From the NCBI GenBank assembly GCA_028284415.1, contig JANQRU010000004.1:744001-808000 (forward strand): a stretch of DNA of 64,000 nucleotides, in the 5' to 3' direction. Within the stretch, counting starts at the first letter, position 1; every line of letters begins with the position of its first letter. The notes under the pieces were generated by a model. The model was not told where the DNA came from, ran no database searches, and saw only the letters and a list, made by a program, of their open reading frames with translations. The DNA comes from Pyrinomonadaceae bacterium (GTDB lineage: Bacteria; Acidobacteriota; Blastocatellia; Pyrinomonadales; Pyrinomonadaceae). Of this stretch, positions 49,981-60,261 are shown in pieces. The position numbers were made by a program, and so were the translations under genes.

Positions 49981-51156
49981 ATGAAGATACAGACTGGATA
50001 CAACGGCTTAGAAACCAGCAATTCTTTTATTTTGGAGAAAAATGATTTCCAAAAAATGCTTGATGCACTCAAGGAAAGAAATTATACATTAGTTGCTCCG
50101 ACATTACGCGACGGAGCGATAATTTATGATGAAATAGATTCAGCAGAAGAACTTCCCGAAGGCTGGACGGATGTTCAGGAAGCCGGATCTTACCGAATCG
50201 AACCGCGTAAAGACAAGGCTTTGTTCGGATATGTAGTTGGACCGCATTCGTGGAAAAAATTTCTGCATCCACCGAATGTGCGTCTGTGGCGAGCAGAGCG
50301 AAATGAGGAGAATAGTTTCGAAATAAAAAATGAAAATGAAGAACTGCCGAAATATGCCTTTATCGGTGTCCGTTCGTGCGAACTTCACGCCATCGCTACA
50401 CAGGACAAGGTGTTTATCGGTGGACAATATACCGATTCGGTTTATCAAACTAGACGCGAACAAATTTTTACCATTGCGGTCAATTGCGGGCAGGCGGGCG
50501 GAACCTGCTTTTGCGTTTCGATGGAGACAGGACCGAAAGCGACTTTTGGCTATGACATCGTGCTTACCGAAATCATTGAAGACGGACGACATTATTTTGT
50601 CGCTCAAGCAGGAACAGAAAAAGGTGAAAATGTTTTAGATCAGATTACGAACAGGAAAGCCAACGATGAAGAAACTCAAACGGCTGAAAAAATTGTTGCC
50701 GAAACGGCTAAAAATATGGGACGCAAGATGGATACGGAAGACATCAAAGAATTGCTTTACCGAAATCTCGAAAACCCTCGATGGGATGATGTTGCCGAAA
50801 GATGTCTGACCTGTGCCAACTGTACGATGGTTTGTCCAACCTGTTTCTGCACAACTTTTGAAGATACAACCGACCTTTCGGGCGAAAATGCAGAACGTTG
50901 GAGGCGTTGGGATTCTTGTTTCACACTTGATTTTTCTTATATCCACGGCGGAAGTGTTCGCACTTCGGCAAAATCACGCTACCGCCAATGGATGACCCAT
51001 AAACTTGCTTCGTGGATAGACCAGTTTGAGACTTCAGGTTGTGTTGGGTGCGGTCGTTGTCTCACCTGGTGTCCAGTGGGAATTGACATCACAGAAGAGG
51101 TTCAGGCAATTCGAGAAAGTGAAACCGATAATATCGAAGAAGGAGGTAAAAAATGA
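49981..51156 (+). CDS. Group 3b [NiFe]-hydrogenase/sulfhydrogenase beta subunit
   Basis: A 391-residue iron-sulfur protein of the HydB/AsrA type. The N-terminal part contains the Cys-rich region [16 protein letters not shown] near residue 165, and the C-terminal part holds two 4Fe-4S clusters: [12 protein letters not shown] near 276 and [12 protein letters not shown] near 355. The subunit passes electrons from the hydrogenase dimer to the flavoprotein. It is the first gene of a six-gene operon, overlapping the next gene by 4 bases. Only a weak ribosome binding site (AAAGAAACT) is seen. Confidence 0.92.
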   Translation: MKIQTGYNGLETSNSFILEKNDFQKMLDALKERNYTLVAPTLRDGAIIYDEIDSAEELPEGWTDVQEAGSYRIEPRKDKALFGYVVGPHSWKKFLHPPNVRLWRAERNEENSFEIKNENEELPKYAFIGVRSCELHAIATQDKVFIGGQYTDSVYQTRREQIFTIAVNCGQAGGTCFCVSMETGPKATFGYDIVLTEIIEDGRHYFVAQAGTEKGENVLDQITNRKANDEETQTAEKIVAETAKNMGRKMDTEDIKELLYRNLENPRWDDVAERCLTCANCTMVCPTCFCTTFEDTTDLSGENAERWRRWDSCFTLDFSYIHGGSVRTSAKSRYRQWMTHKLASWIDQFETSGCVGCGRCLTWCPVGIDITEEVQAIRESETDNIEEGGKK

Positions 51157-51614
51157 AAAATCTTGAGCCAATAATGGAAGAACACCCCTTTTTCCGTGGG
51201 CTTTCACCTGAATATCTGCAAATCATAGTTGGCTGTGCGTCAAACGCAGTTTTTAAAGACGACATTTATATTTTTCAGGAAGGAGAAGATGCCGATAATT
51301 TCTATTTGATCCGTGAAGGAAAAATTGCACTCGAAACCCATGCCCCCGCTCAGGGAGCAATTACGGTTCAGACTCTTGGCAAAGGTGAAGTCTTAGGTTG
51401 GTCGTGGCTGGTGCCACCCTATAAATGGTGTTTTAATGCACGAGCAATTGAGACTACGAGGATGATTGCTCTCGACGCAAAATGTCTCCGCGATAAATGT
51501 GAGGCAGAACCGCGACTCGGATTTGAACTTTTAAAACAATTTGCGAGCGTAATAGTATCGCGTCTGCAAGCTGCGAGAATGCAGGCTTTGGATGTTTATG
51601 GAAAAAGTGCTTGA
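51153..51614 (+). CDS. Cyclic-nucleotide-binding domain protein without DNA-binding domain
   Basis: A 153-residue protein consisting of one Crp-type nucleotide-binding beta roll (about residues 10-125: [17 protein letters not shown], then [18 protein letters not shown]) plus the C-helix. The helix-turn-helix of Crp/Fnr regulators is absent, so it cannot bind DNA this way. Such stand-alone domains are found in 3b hydrogenase operons and may regulate the complex. It is coupled by overlaps to both neighbours (ATGA with the first gene; overlap with the next). Confidence 0.87.
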   Translation: MKNLEPIMEEHPFFRGLSPEYLQIIVGCASNAVFKDDIYIFQEGEDADNFYLIREGKIALETHAPAQGAITVQTLGKGEVLGWSWLVPPYKWCFNARAIETTRMIALDAKCLRDKCEAEPRLGFELLKQFASVIVSRLQAARMQALDVYGKSA

Positions 51615-52461
51615 AGATCAAATGAAAAACTTGTCGGCTGACCCGCTAACACCCGTACCCTGCCGAATCAAAAAAGTGATCCGTGAAACAGAGGATGTTT
51701 TCACATTTGAGATCGAACCGCCGATGGAATTTGGAAAATTTGATTTTTTGCCCGGTCAGTTCACTATGCTCTACATTTTCGGGACAGGTGAAGTGCCGAT
51801 TTCCATCAGCGGCGATCCGGCAAAACGGGAATCACTAACCCACACGGTTCGAGCTGTTGGAACTGTTACAAAGGCAATGTGCAAACTAAAAACGGGTGAT
51901 ATGTTGGGTGTTCGCGGGGCTTTCGGAAGCAACTGGCAAATTGCAGAAAATGTTGGAAAAGACATTATACTCGTTGCCGGTGGAATCGGTCTTGCCCCGC
52001 TTCGTCCTGTGATTTATCACATCTTAAATCACAGAGAACTTTACGGGAGGGTCTTTATTTTTTTGGGAGCGAGAACACCCAGAGATTTGATCTTTCGGGA
52101 AGAACTCGAAAAATGGCGTGGACGTTTTGATCTGGAGGTTGAAATTACGGTTGATTCAGGTGTTGAAGATTGGCGTGGCAATGTCGGTTTTGTTACGAAT
52201 TTAATTCAAAATGAGCAGTTTGATGAAACTAAATCGGTAGCGATGATATGCGGACCTGAAATAATGATGCGTTTTGCCGCTGCTGAACTCAGAAAACGCA
52301 ATATAAAATCCGAGCAAATTTATGTTTCGATGGAAAGGAATATGAAATGTGCTATCGGTTTTTGCGGACGCTGTCAGCTCCAAGAAGAATTTGTCTGCAA
52401 AGACGGTGCAGTTTTTCGGCTTGATGTAATTGAGAGAATATTTAGAAGGCTAGAAATCTAA
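51598..52461 (+). CDS. Group 3b hydrogenase gamma subunit (FAD/NAD(P)-binding)
   Basis: A 287-residue flavoprotein of the ferredoxin:NADP reductase type. An FAD domain ([29 protein letters not shown]) precedes an NAD(P) domain ([22 protein letters not shown]). The end has a 2Fe-2S motif ([13 protein letters not shown]). It reduces NAD(P)+ or is reduced by NAD(P)H. Starts at 51592, 51598 or 51622 are possible; 51598 is preferred as the first with a hydrophilic N-terminus and overlap with the preceding gene, not on a strong ribosome binding site. Confidence 0.9.
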   Translation: MEKVLEDQMKNLSADPLTPVPCRIKKVIRETEDVFTFEIEPPMEFGKFDFLPGQFTMLYIFGTGEVPISISGDPAKRESLTHTVRAVGTVTKAMCKLKTGDMLGVRGAFGSNWQIAENVGKDIILVAGGIGLAPLRPVIYHILNHRELYGRVFIFLGARTPRDLIFREELEKWRGRFDLEVEITVDSGVEDWRGNVGFVTNLIQNEQFDETKSVAMICGPEIMMRFAAAELRKRNIKSEQIYVSMERNMKCAIGFCGRCQLQEEFVCKDGAVFRLDVIERIFRRLEI

Positions 52462-52462
52462 A

Positions 52463-53245
52463 ATGAATCAGAAACCAAAAATAAAACTCGCTGTCTGGAA
52501 GTTTGCCTCCTGCGACGGCTGCCAATTGAGCCTACTTAACTGCGAGGAAGAACTCTTGACAGTAGCGGAAAATATACATATCGCTTATTTTCCTGAAGCC
52601 ACGCGGTCGGTTACCGAAGGTCCTTATGATCTATCATTGGTTGAAGGATCGATCACCACACCGCACGACGCAGAGCGTATAAAAGAAGTTCGACAAATTT
52701 CAAAAAACTTAATAACGATCGGTGCATGTGCAACCGCCGGAGGCATACAGGCTCTGCGGAATTTTCAAGATGTAAAAGATTTTACCCAAATCGTTTACGC
52801 TCAACCTGAATATATTGAAACTCTTGAAAAATCCACAACGATTGCCGACCATGTTCAGGTTGATTTTGAACTTCGCGGCTGTCCGATCAATAAATATCAA
52901 TTACTCGAAGTTATCAATGCGTTTTTGAATGAACGAAAACCAAATGTTTCACCACATAGTGTCTGTCTTGAATGCAAACTGCGGGGAAATATTTGCGTGA
53001 TGGTCGCTCACGGCACACCATGCCTCGGTCCAGTAACTCAGGCAGGATGCGGTGCGATTTGTCCGGCTTATAACCGTGGTTGTTACGGTTGTTTCGGTCC
53101 CTCAGAGTCCACGAATACAAAATCTATGAGCAATTGGCTCGCAAATCTTGGAGTGCCGCAAGAGGAGATCAAGCGAATGTATCGAACATTTAACGCAGAC
53201 GCGGATGAGTTTAAAAATGCGGGTGGTGAATCGGATGAAAAATAA
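52463..53245 (+). CDS. [NiFe]-hydrogenase small (delta) subunit, group 3b
   Basis: A 260-residue subunit. The proximal 4Fe-4S site is CDGCQLSLL near residue 18, with the further Cys ligands in [14 protein letters not shown] and CYGCFG. Extra Cys motifs [12 protein letters not shown] and [14 protein letters not shown] are usual for the soluble group 3b enzymes. No Tat signal is present, so it stays in the cytosol. It starts 1 base after the gamma gene and overlaps the large-subunit gene by 11 bases. Confidence 0.94.
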   Translation: MNQKPKIKLAVWKFASCDGCQLSLLNCEEELLTVAENIHIAYFPEATRSVTEGPYDLSLVEGSITTPHDAERIKEVRQISKNLITIGACATAGGIQALRNFQDVKDFTQIVYAQPEYIETLEKSTTIADHVQVDFELRGCPINKYQLLEVINAFLNERKPNVSPHSVCLECKLRGNICVMVAHGTPCLGPVTQAGCGAICPAYNRGCYGCFGPSESTNTKSMSNWLANLGVPQEEIKRMYRTFNADADEFKNAGGESDEK

Positions 53246-54524
53246 AACGATCAAAGTAGATTATTTGGCTCGTGTCGAAGGTGAAGGAGCACTTTATCTA
53301 AAAATAAAAGACCAAAAGGTTTCAGATGTGAAATTAAAAATTTTCGAGCCACCAAGATATTTTGAAGCTTTTCTTCGCGGACGACAATTCGATGAAGCTC
53401 ACGACATCACATCTCGCATTTGCGGAATTTGTCCAATCGCTTATCAAATGAGTGCGATTCATGCAATGGAAAATGCTTTCGGTGTGAAGATAGATGGACA
53501 GATTCGTGCTTTGCGTCGCCTTTTGTATTGCGGCGAATGGATCGAAAGCCATGTCCTTCATATCTATTTGCTCCACGCTCCCGATTTTCTAGGTTTTGAT
53601 GATGCTTTTCAGATGGCAAAAGATCATGGGGCGGCGGTCGAACGCGGTTTGACATTGAAAAAAGCCGGAAATGATATCGTCGAGTTTTTGGGTGGAAGAG
53701 AGGTTCATCCCGTCAATGTACGAGTCGGTGGTTTCTATAAAACACCTTCCAAAAAAGAATTTTCCGCACTCAAGGAAAAACTTGAAAAGGCACGCGATGC
53801 AGCAATCGAAACTGTCCGCTGGACTTCTGAATTTTCGTATCCCGATTTTGAAATGGATTACGAATTTGTCGCACTCAGGCACGCAGACGAATACCCTTTC
53901 AACGAAGGTCGGATAGTTTCGAGCAGAGGACTCGACATCGGTGTGGAAGATTTTGAATCACATTTTGAAGAAACACACGTCGAACATTCAAATGCCTTGC
54001 ATTCATATCTGAAAACGGGCGGAAATTATTTCGTCGGACCGATGGCACGTTACAATCTGAACTTTGACAAACTATCTCCGCTTACCCGTGAAGTCGCACT
54101 TGAAGTCGGACTTTCTCCAGTCTGTCGCAATCCGTTCAAAAGCATAATCATTCGCAGTTTAGAAGTTCTTTACGCATGCGACGAAGCAATTCGCATTATT
54201 GACGAATATGAAAAACCGAAAGTGGATGCAGTTGAGATCGAACCCCGCAGCGGAGTCGGTTTTGGCTGTACGGAAGCCCCTCGCGGATTGCTCTACCATC
54301 GCTACGAAATTGATGAAAAAGGTTTTATTCTCGACTCGAAGATCGTTCCGCCGACTTCGCAAAACCAAAATACTATCGAGGAAGACTTAAGACATTTTGT
54401 TGAGCCGCGTCTGACACTTCCCGATGAAAAGCTCCAATGGCAATGCGAACAAACGATTCGCAATTACGATCCTTGTATTTCCTGTGCCACACATTTTCTG
54501 AAATTAGAGATCGAACGCGAATGA
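53235..54524 (+). CDS. [NiFe]-hydrogenase large (alpha) subunit, group 3b
   Basis: A 429-residue catalytic subunit. The start is ATG 53235, inside the end of the small-subunit gene (ATGAAAAATAA overlap); a longer frame from 53148 is rejected. L1 motif [14 protein letters not shown] (about residue 56) and L2 motif DPCISCATH at the end supply the four Cys ligands of the NiFe centre. After the His only FLKLEIERE remains, a short tail to be removed by the protease encoded next. Group 3b enzymes oxidise H2 with NADP+ or make H2 as an outlet for reductant. Confidence 0.95.
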   Translation: MKNKTIKVDYLARVEGEGALYLKIKDQKVSDVKLKIFEPPRYFEAFLRGRQFDEAHDITSRICGICPIAYQMSAIHAMENAFGVKIDGQIRALRRLLYCGEWIESHVLHIYLLHAPDFLGFDDAFQMAKDHGAAVERGLTLKKAGNDIVEFLGGREVHPVNVRVGGFYKTPSKKEFSALKEKLEKARDAAIETVRWTSEFSYPDFEMDYEFVALRHADEYPFNEGRIVSSRGLDIGVEDFESHFEETHVEHSNALHSYLKTGGNYFVGPMARYNLNFDKLSPLTREVALEVGLSPVCRNPFKSIIIRSLEVLYACDEAIRIIDEYEKPKVDAVEIEPRSGVGFGCTEAPRGLLYHRYEIDEKGFILDSKIVPPTSQNQNTIEEDLRHFVEPRLTLPDEKLQWQCEQTIRNYDPCISCATHFLKLEIERE

Positions 54525-54997
54525 ATGAGAAATCAGATAAGCAAATCGTTGTCATTGGAGTCGGAAATGAGTTTCGCGGTGATGATGCGGCAGGTGTAAT
54601 TGCTGCCCGAAAGATCAAAAAAGAAAAACTTCCCTACGTAAAAGTAATTTTACAAAGCGGAGAAGGCACGGCTTTGATTGAATCATGGAAGAATGCCGAT
54701 TTGGTTATCATTATTGACGCAAGTCGTTCAAATGCAGAAGTTGGAGAGATTTTTCGATTTGATGCTCAAAAACAAAAATTGCCCAAATCGTTTTTTAATT
54801 ATTCGACACACGCTTTTTCAGTTACTGAATCCATCGAACTTGCCCGCGTTTTAAATCGTTTGCCACCCAACTTGATCGTATATGCCATTGAAGGAAAAAA
54901 ATTCGAAACAGGTGCCAGTCTTTCTCCCGAAGTTGAAAAAGCAATAGAAAGAATTTGTCCAAGAATAACTGCGGAAATTTTAAGTAAAGCAGATTGA
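54521..54997 (+). CDS. Hydrogenase maturation protease (HycI/HyaD type)
   Basis: A 158-residue protease from ATG 54521, overlapping the large-subunit stop (ATGA); a longer frame from 54437 is rejected. The family pattern [23 protein letters not shown], in part, is present, with the nickel-binding Glu and Asp, as is [15 protein letters not shown]. It cuts the C-terminal tail of the large subunit after nickel insertion. The last gene of the hydrogenase operon. HypA-F accessory genes are not in the window. Confidence 0.93.
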   Translation: MNEKSDKQIVVIGVGNEFRGDDAAGVIAARKIKKEKLPYVKVILQSGEGTALIESWKNADLVIIIDASRSNAEVGEIFRFDAQKQKLPKSFFNYSTHAFSVTESIELARVLNRLPPNLIVYAIEGKKFETGASLSPEVEKAIERICPRITAEILSKAD

Positions 54998-55058
54998 ATA
55001 AAATTGAATTTTGAGGCGTATATTTCAGTAGCAGAGTCCTGCTTTGTCCAAGAAATTC

Positions 55059-56096
55059 TCACGCAGTGCCATCAACAATGACGCCTCCTCGATTACCAAT
55101 TTCTATACTCCCATATCGTTCGGCAAAACAATCTGGTAAAGGTCGGTCGCCCGGCACCGAAAGCCATAGACGCAAAAGGTGTCTGCGTCGATCAGGTTCT
55201 GACCAGTCAACAAAACTTGTTCGGTCGTGCAATAGATTATGGTTATAGACAAACTGTATGTCCCCGGGTTTAAGATGCATACTGAAATGGAGTCGCGAAT
55301 CATTGCATAGAGTATCAAATAGATCGAGTGCTTCAATATGCTTTGGAGTCAATCTTGGTGCTTCTGAAAAACGCTGAGCAGAATCGATGTACTGGCGTTG
55401 ATACATGACGGTCAGATAGCCTTTATACCAGTTAAAAACAGGGATAATAAAAAAGGGCTTTTCACCTTCCGAAATTTCTCCACGTCGATCTGTGGCAATG
55501 TCGTCGAACAGAAATTTTAAGAGATCAGGTCGCTTTCGGCGAAATTCGTTGTATATGGTTACGGCACTGACAAGCAGTGAATCACCTCCCTGCCAGGCTT
55601 CGTTCAGACATAACAACCCAACTACGTCACAGGAGTCTGTATGAAAAGTCTGTCGTTCATTTGTTTGGTAAATTCTGACATCAGGGTTCTGACTATCTGC
55701 TCCTAGGTCTTTGACATGCCCTAACAGATGTCCGTCAGCATTCTGTGAACGAGCATAACCAAGATGAGATCCAATCCCGAAAAATATCGTTGATATTTCT
55801 TTTACACTCAAACGATCAATTGGAAGTCCGCTAATTACTTTAAAACCAATACCATGAATCAATGTTTCACGTAATTTTTTAAGTTTTTTTTCTAAGGTAG
55901 GAAGGACAAAATTATCAGAAGTTAGATGCACAATATTTTCGTGTTTGGACAAAAACTTTCGGGTGGCATTTTCTAGTTCAAATACTTCAGATGCAGATAA
56001 ATCCCACCGCCATTTATCCGGTTTTTTGCAGATTTGCTTTCCAATCCAAGCTGCTGGAATATCAAGTTTCTTGGGTATTTCGGATAAAATTGTCAT
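55059..56096 (-). CDS. TauD/TfdA family Fe(II)/2-oxoglutarate dioxygenase
   Basis: A 345-residue protein. The iron ligands are HTD in QTFHTDSCDVVGLLCL (near residue 151) and the distal His in NHNLLHDRTSFVDWSE (near 290); the 2-oxoglutarate-binding Arg is in RRRHLLRLWLSV. TauD/TfdA enzymes hydroxylate small molecules or carboxylate compounds; the substrate is unknown. It stands alone, convergent with the hydrogenase protease gene. Codon and base use look a little different from its neighbours by eye, which could indicate transfer, but this was not measured. Confidence 0.88.
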   Translation of the reverse strand: MTILSEIPKKLDIPAAWIGKQICKKPDKWRWDLSASEVFELENATRKFLSKHENIVHLTSDNFVLPTLEKKLKKLRETLIHGIGFKVISGLPIDRLSVKEISTIFFGIGSHLGYARSQNADGHLLGHVKDLGADSQNPDVRIYQTNERQTFHTDSCDVVGLLCLNEAWQGGDSLLVSAVTIYNEFRRKRPDLLKFLFDDIATDRRGEISEGEKPFFIIPVFNWYKGYLTVMYQRQYIDSAQRFSEAPRLTPKHIEALDLFDTLCNDSRLHFSMHLKPGDIQFVYNHNLLHDRTSFVDWSEPDRRRHLLRLWLSVPGDRPLPDCFAERYGSIEIGNRGGVIVDGTA

Positions 56097-56204
56097 CTAT
56101 CTTATTTGTACAAAAATTTCTTCCAAGGACTTTCCCGATACATTATTTACTCACAAAAATCATAACAATTCCCATGCCCATTTTCATTAAATGATAGGAA
56201 TTCA

Positions 56205-56236
56205 AAAAGAAAAAGGGCAACTATTGCAGTTGCCCT
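56205..56236 (-). terminator. Terminator of tRNA-Thr
   Basis: AGGGCAACT (56214-56222) pairs with AGTTGCCCT (56228-56236) around a 5-base loop; on the minus strand it is followed by TTTTTCTTTTT. It lies 17 bases past the tRNA 3' end. Confidence 0.8.
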
Positions 56237-56252
56237 AAATTATTGAATCTAA

Positions 56253-56328
<76 letters not shown>

Positions 56329-56438
56329 ATAAATTTTTTGTGACAAATTGTTACAAATTTGTCGAATTCAAAATATACGTTTCCCACTTTGAAAATGTCA
56401 AGCAAACTTTTCCAAGGAAAACTCAGAAATCATTGCGA

Positions 56439-57116
56439 CTACTTTTTTAGTTCCTGATCTATCAAATAAGTTATTGCAGGTTCGCTCAGTGTTGCCAGTT
56501 TTCTGCCGTTGACGAAAATGGTTGGAGTCTTCTGAACATATAAACTTTCGCCGTCTTTTTGGTCGCGTTTAATTTTTTCGGCATATTTGTTGGAGGAGAA
56601 AACTGCGTTCATTTGATCCATATTTAAGTTTAATTCTTTTGCGTATCCTTTGAAGAGTGCGTCAATGTCAGGCTTTGGAGCATTTGCAGCAGCGGGACCA
56701 TGTTTTGTTCCCCATTCGGGTTGTTTGTCAAATAACAAATCCTGAGCTTCCCAGTATTTTCCTTGTTCGCCAGCAGCTTCCAAAAATGTCGCGGCGGTCA
56801 TCGAGTTTGGATGAAGTGGCATATATCGTATAACAAGTCTAACCTTTCCGTCGTAATCTTTTAGAACCTTTTTCATAATTGGATGAAATGCCGCACAAGA
56901 TTCGCATTCGGGGTCTAAAAACTCCACGACTGTAACTTTTGCATCTTTCGGTCCAAGCGTTGGACTGTCATCGCGTACAAGTGCTTCATTTTTTGCTGGC
57001 GAATTTTCTTGTGTTTTAGCATTTTGCGGGGAATTGTCATAAAGCATATAAACAACTCCAGCGATCACTGCGACTAAGGCTCCGATTGATAATAAAACTT
57101 TTAATTCCTTGTTCAT
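56439..57116 (-). CDS. DsbA-like membrane-anchored thioredoxin-fold protein
   Basis: A 225-residue protein. An N-terminal helix (about residues 8-27) anchors it to the membrane, then a thioredoxin fold with the active site CESC (FLDPECESCAAFHP) near residue 74, a helical insert, and the cis-Pro segment KTPTIFVNGRKL near residue 200. It belongs to the DsbA/BdbD type, which makes disulfide bonds in exported proteins. It follows the DsbB-like gene by 3 bases, so the two form one redox pair. Confidence 0.9.
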   Translation of the reverse strand: MNKELKVLLSIGALVAVIAGVVYMLYDNSPQNAKTQENSPAKNEALVRDDSPTLGPKDAKVTVVEFLDPECESCAAFHPIMKKVLKDYDGKVRLVIRYMPLHPNSMTAATFLEAAGEQGKYWEAQDLLFDKQPEWGTKHGPAAANAPKPDIDALFKGYAKELNLNMDQMNAVFSSNKYAEKIKRDQKDGESLYVQKTPTIFVNGRKLATLSEPAITYLIDQELKK

Positions 57117-57119
57117 AAA

Positions 57120-57563
57120 TTAATTTTTCTTAAATCTGTGAAATAGAAGACTAAATGCGATGCTGATAAATGCAACGAGTGACAATAAAGGAATCGTGAT
57201 AAATCCGAGCCACTCGATCTGCCGCGATGTGCAGGAAATTCCTTTTTGACAAGGCGTTATGCTCTCGGGAATTATTCCGTAATAAAGCAGATTGTGATAA
57301 ACAGCGATTCCCAAACCAGCTAAACAAAGCGGGATTGAATAAATGAAAACGTTTTTATCTTTCAGAACAATTCCGATTGCTAAGATAAACACGAGCGGAT
57401 ACATGGCGATCCGCTGATACCAACACAAGACACATGGCGGAAGTTCCATCACCTCACTAAAAAAAAGACTGCCAAGCGTTGCAACTAATGCAATTGTCCA
57501 AGCAATATAAAGTAAAATCTTGCTAGAATTTGCCTCTTGCAAATTTTTTATTTTATCTACCAT
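57120..57563 (-). CDS. dsbB: DsbB-like disulfide bond formation protein
   Basis: A 147-residue protein with four helices. The first periplasmic loop has PPCVLCWYQR (CxxC, residues 42-46), the second has CQKGISC near residues 104-110; these two pairs are the DsbB redox centres that pass electrons from DsbA to quinone. Small DsbB homologs of this size are usual. It is encoded directly before the DsbA-like gene. No promoter was recognised. Confidence 0.9.
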   Translation of the reverse strand: MVDKIKNLQEANSSKILLYIAWTIALVATLGSLFFSEVMELPPCVLCWYQRIAMYPLVFILAIGIVLKDKNVFIYSIPLCLAGLGIAVYHNLLYYGIIPESITPCQKGISCTSRQIEWLGFITIPLLSLVAFISIAFSLLFHRFKKN

Positions 57564-57681
57564 TTTATTTCACTATAATTAGTTTCGATAAATTGACGAG
57601 AAGATTCAAGTAGAAAATTAGTAATTGTAATTATTTTTTTAATAAATTTGCCTAAATTTTTAGTTTGAAAATGATTATGGA

Positions 57682-58821
57682 TTAATTGTTTCCAGATTTG
57701 AGGTCATTTAAGAATCTTTCAAATTGGGTAGTATTTCTATCAGCAGCTTTTGCTAATTTGATAGCTTTAGTGATGGAATCAATTGACTCTTTCCATCTGT
57801 TAAGAGAACGATAATTTCTGGCAAGCCAAAAGTGTACATCCGGGTCTTCAGGATGCATTTCTGTCGCAAATTTAAAGTACGGCAAGGACTCCTTATAGCG
57901 TTGGTCAAAATAAAGCATCATTGCTCTTTGTATCAAAATTGAAGCGGGTATTCGCATTTTATAGCCAAACTTAGCTTCCATCTTTTTTGACCACTTTTTG
58001 AGTTTCTCTATGTCAAAAGGAACTTGGTATGACAATCTTATTCGCCAATCAGAATAAAGTTCCAGCAATCCATAATATAGACTCGGAAGTGCGACAAAAT
58101 TATGATCGCCGTCATCAATTTTTTTATATTTCCAATTGAAACCTTTCGGGGCTTTGGTAGTTAAGAATTTCGAGAGATCATCATTTTGCTTTATAAAAAA
58201 ACCCGGTGTTTCAAGTTTTCCAACTGAGCGAAAAAAGAAATTGTTCCAACTCTTTTGTTTAGCAAATTTTTCTTCAAATAGTTTGTACAAATCAGACATT
58301 CTTCTTGTCTGAAATACAGGGCTACTGGAAATTGCTGCCCCAAAAGTATCGGGAGATTCCAGTAAAGCGTAAGTAGCAAATATCCCGCCAGATGAATGAC
58401 CGCTAATGATTCTGTAAGGTGCAGTTCGATATGATTTGTCTATTTGAGGAATTAATTCTTTTTTCAAAAAACTTAAAAATTTGTCTGCTCCAACTCCCGG
58501 AATTAAATCAGTTTCTCTTTGCCCCGGAGCATTAGGTATGCCAACAAGAATGATTGGCGGACAAATTCCTCTATCTTCCAAGAAATTTAACATTCCGGCG
58601 GCAAATAAGAAGTTTCTTTCTGCATCAAGTAGATAAAGCACTTGTGAAGGTTCATTTACACTTTGGGAACGTGGCTCATAGATGTATATGGTTCGTTGTT
58701 GATCTAATACTTTCGATTGAATCGTTATGCTCTTTCCAGCTATTGTCGGATCAGGGTTTTGGGCAAATATCGCGATTGGAATAAGAGCAATGAAAAATAA
58801 TATTTTTATGTATAAATGCAT
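57682..58821 (-). CDS. Esterase (alpha/beta hydrolase) with C-terminal TPR
   Basis: A 379-residue exported protein (signal peptide cut near IFAQ). The Esterase_D-like domain (about residues 25-270) has the nucleophile elbow SGHSSGGIFATYALLE with Ser near 144 and the usual Asp and His in the later region (DDGDHNFVAL). The C-terminal 80 residues form two TPR units (YFKFATEMHPEDPDVHFWLA). It hydrolyses esters such as acyl or ferric-siderophore esters; the true substrate is unknown. Confidence 0.87.
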   Translation of the reverse strand: MHLYIKILFFIALIPIAIFAQNPDPTIAGKSITIQSKVLDQQRTIYIYEPRSQSVNEPSQVLYLLDAERNFLFAAGMLNFLEDRGICPPIILVGIPNAPGQRETDLIPGVGADKFLSFLKKELIPQIDKSYRTAPYRIISGHSSGGIFATYALLESPDTFGAAISSSPVFQTRRMSDLYKLFEEKFAKQKSWNNFFFRSVGKLETPGFFIKQNDDLSKFLTTKAPKGFNWKYKKIDDGDHNFVALPSLYYGLLELYSDWRIRLSYQVPFDIEKLKKWSKKMEAKFGYKMRIPASILIQRAMMLYFDQRYKESLPYFKFATEMHPEDPDVHFWLARNYRSLNRWKESIDSITKAIKLAKAADRNTTQFERFLNDLKSGNN

Positions 58822-58992
58822 TTGATAAAGATGAAAGAAGCTTGTTTTAAGGATTTATACGGAACATTTCTCTCAAGGTTTCGTCAAGTAATTAAAGAAT
58901 TGCAAAACATTGCAATTACTTCTAATAATATCCAATAAGTTAATTCGCGTTAATTTATCACGAAGTGTTATTCTCAAATAGAAGTAATCATT

Positions 58993-60261
58993 ATGTTTAA
59001 GAATTTTACAAACCCCCGAAGAGTTGTAATTACAGGGTTCGGATGTGTTACGCCGATTGGTGTTGGAAAGGACGCTTATTGGGAAAGTTTAAAGACAGGA
59101 AAAAGCGGTGTCCGCAAGATCGAAAGCTTTGATGTTTCGGATTCGGCGGTCAAAATTGCGGCGGAAGTTTTAGATTTTGACTGGAAGGCGGAACTTAACA
59201 TCAAAGACATACGCCACGTTCCGAGAACTGTTCCACTTGCTCTTCGTTCGGCGAGAGAAGCTGTAAAAGATTCGGGGATTGAAATCGAAAACTTCACTTT
59301 AGAAGAAAGACAAAACTTTGGCGTAGTTTTAGGAACTGGCGGCGGTGGTTTATCTTTTACAGAAAAACAATATAAATCCTGGTTTACACAAGACGGAACC
59401 AAAGCTAGCGTTTACACAATTCCTTCTTCTACCCACGGTGGTTTATCTTCTGAATTGTCAATGGTTTTCGGTCTTCATGGACTTTCTCATATAGTTTCAA
59501 CAGGTTGCACAAGCTCAACAGATGCAATTGCTTACGCTGCTCAACACATTTCGCTCGGCAAGCAAGATATGATGCTCGCAGGTGGTTCTGATTCACCAAT
59601 TGCACGCGGGATTTTGGAAGGTTTTAACTTAATGACTGTTCTTACTAAAGATTGGAATGACGAACCTGCAAAGGCTTCAAGACCTTTTTCAAAGGACCGT
59701 TCGGGAATAGTTTTGGGCGAAGGGGCTTGGGTTTTTGTGCTTGAAACTTTAGAGAATGCCAAAAAACGTGGGGCGAAAATTTACGCAGAAATAAAGGGTT
59801 ATGGAGCGACTTGTGACGCATATCATCGAGTTCGTTTGGAAGAAAATGGCGTTGAACCTGCTCGTGCGATGAAATTAGCTTTAGAAGATTCAGGTGTTTC
59901 ACCCGAAGAAATCGATTATGTTAATTTGCATGGAACTTCGACTCAATTAAATGACCGGATTGAAACTCAAGCAATAAAAAATGCTTTTGACAAACATTCT
60001 TACAAACTGTCAACCTCTGCAACAAAATCACAAATCGGACATCCGCAAGGTGCTTGTGGAGCAGCAGGAATCGGTGCGACGCTTTTGGCGATGAACGAAA
60101 ATATCATTGCTCCAACAATTAATCTAGACATTCCCGATGAATTTTGTGATTTGGACTACACGCCAAATAATGCAAAAGAAAACGCCGAAATCAATACAGC
60201 ACTTTGCAATTGCATCGGTTTCGGCTCGAAAAATTCGGCGTTGATTTTAGGAAAAGTTTAA
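58993..60261 (+). CDS. fabF: 3-oxoacyl-[acyl-carrier-protein] synthase II
   Basis: A 422-residue condensing enzyme. Catalytic residues: Cys in STGCTSSTDA near 170, His in LHGTSTQLND near 313, His in SQIGHPQGACGA near 349. It extends fatty acid chains. Other fatty-acid genes are not beside it, so it may serve a specialised pathway. The gene stands alone, and its end overlaps the small gene on the other strand by 4 bases. Confidence 0.94.
   Translation: MFKNFTNPRRVVITGFGCVTPIGVGKDAYWESLKTGKSGVRKIESFDVSDSAVKIAAEVLDFDWKAELNIKDIRHVPRTVPLALRSAREAVKDSGIEIENFTLEERQNFGVVLGTGGGGLSFTEKQYKSWFTQDGTKASVYTIPSSTHGGLSSELSMVFGLHGLSHIVSTGCTSSTDAIAYAAQHISLGKQDMMLAGGSDSPIARGILEGFNLMTVLTKDWNDEPAKASRPFSKDRSGIVLGEGAWVFVLETLENAKKRGAKIYAEIKGYGATCDAYHRVRLEENGVEPARAMKLALEDSGVSPEEIDYVNLHGTSTQLNDRIETQAIKNAFDKHSYKLSTSATKSQIGHPQGACGAAGIGATLLAMNENIIAPTINLDIPDEFCDLDYTPNNAKENAEINTALCNCIGFGSKNSALILGKV

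Noticed and set aside
53148..53234. N-terminal extension of the hydrogenase large subunit
   Set aside because: The extra residues overlap the small-subunit gene and carry no family motif; ATG 53235 fits the known start region.
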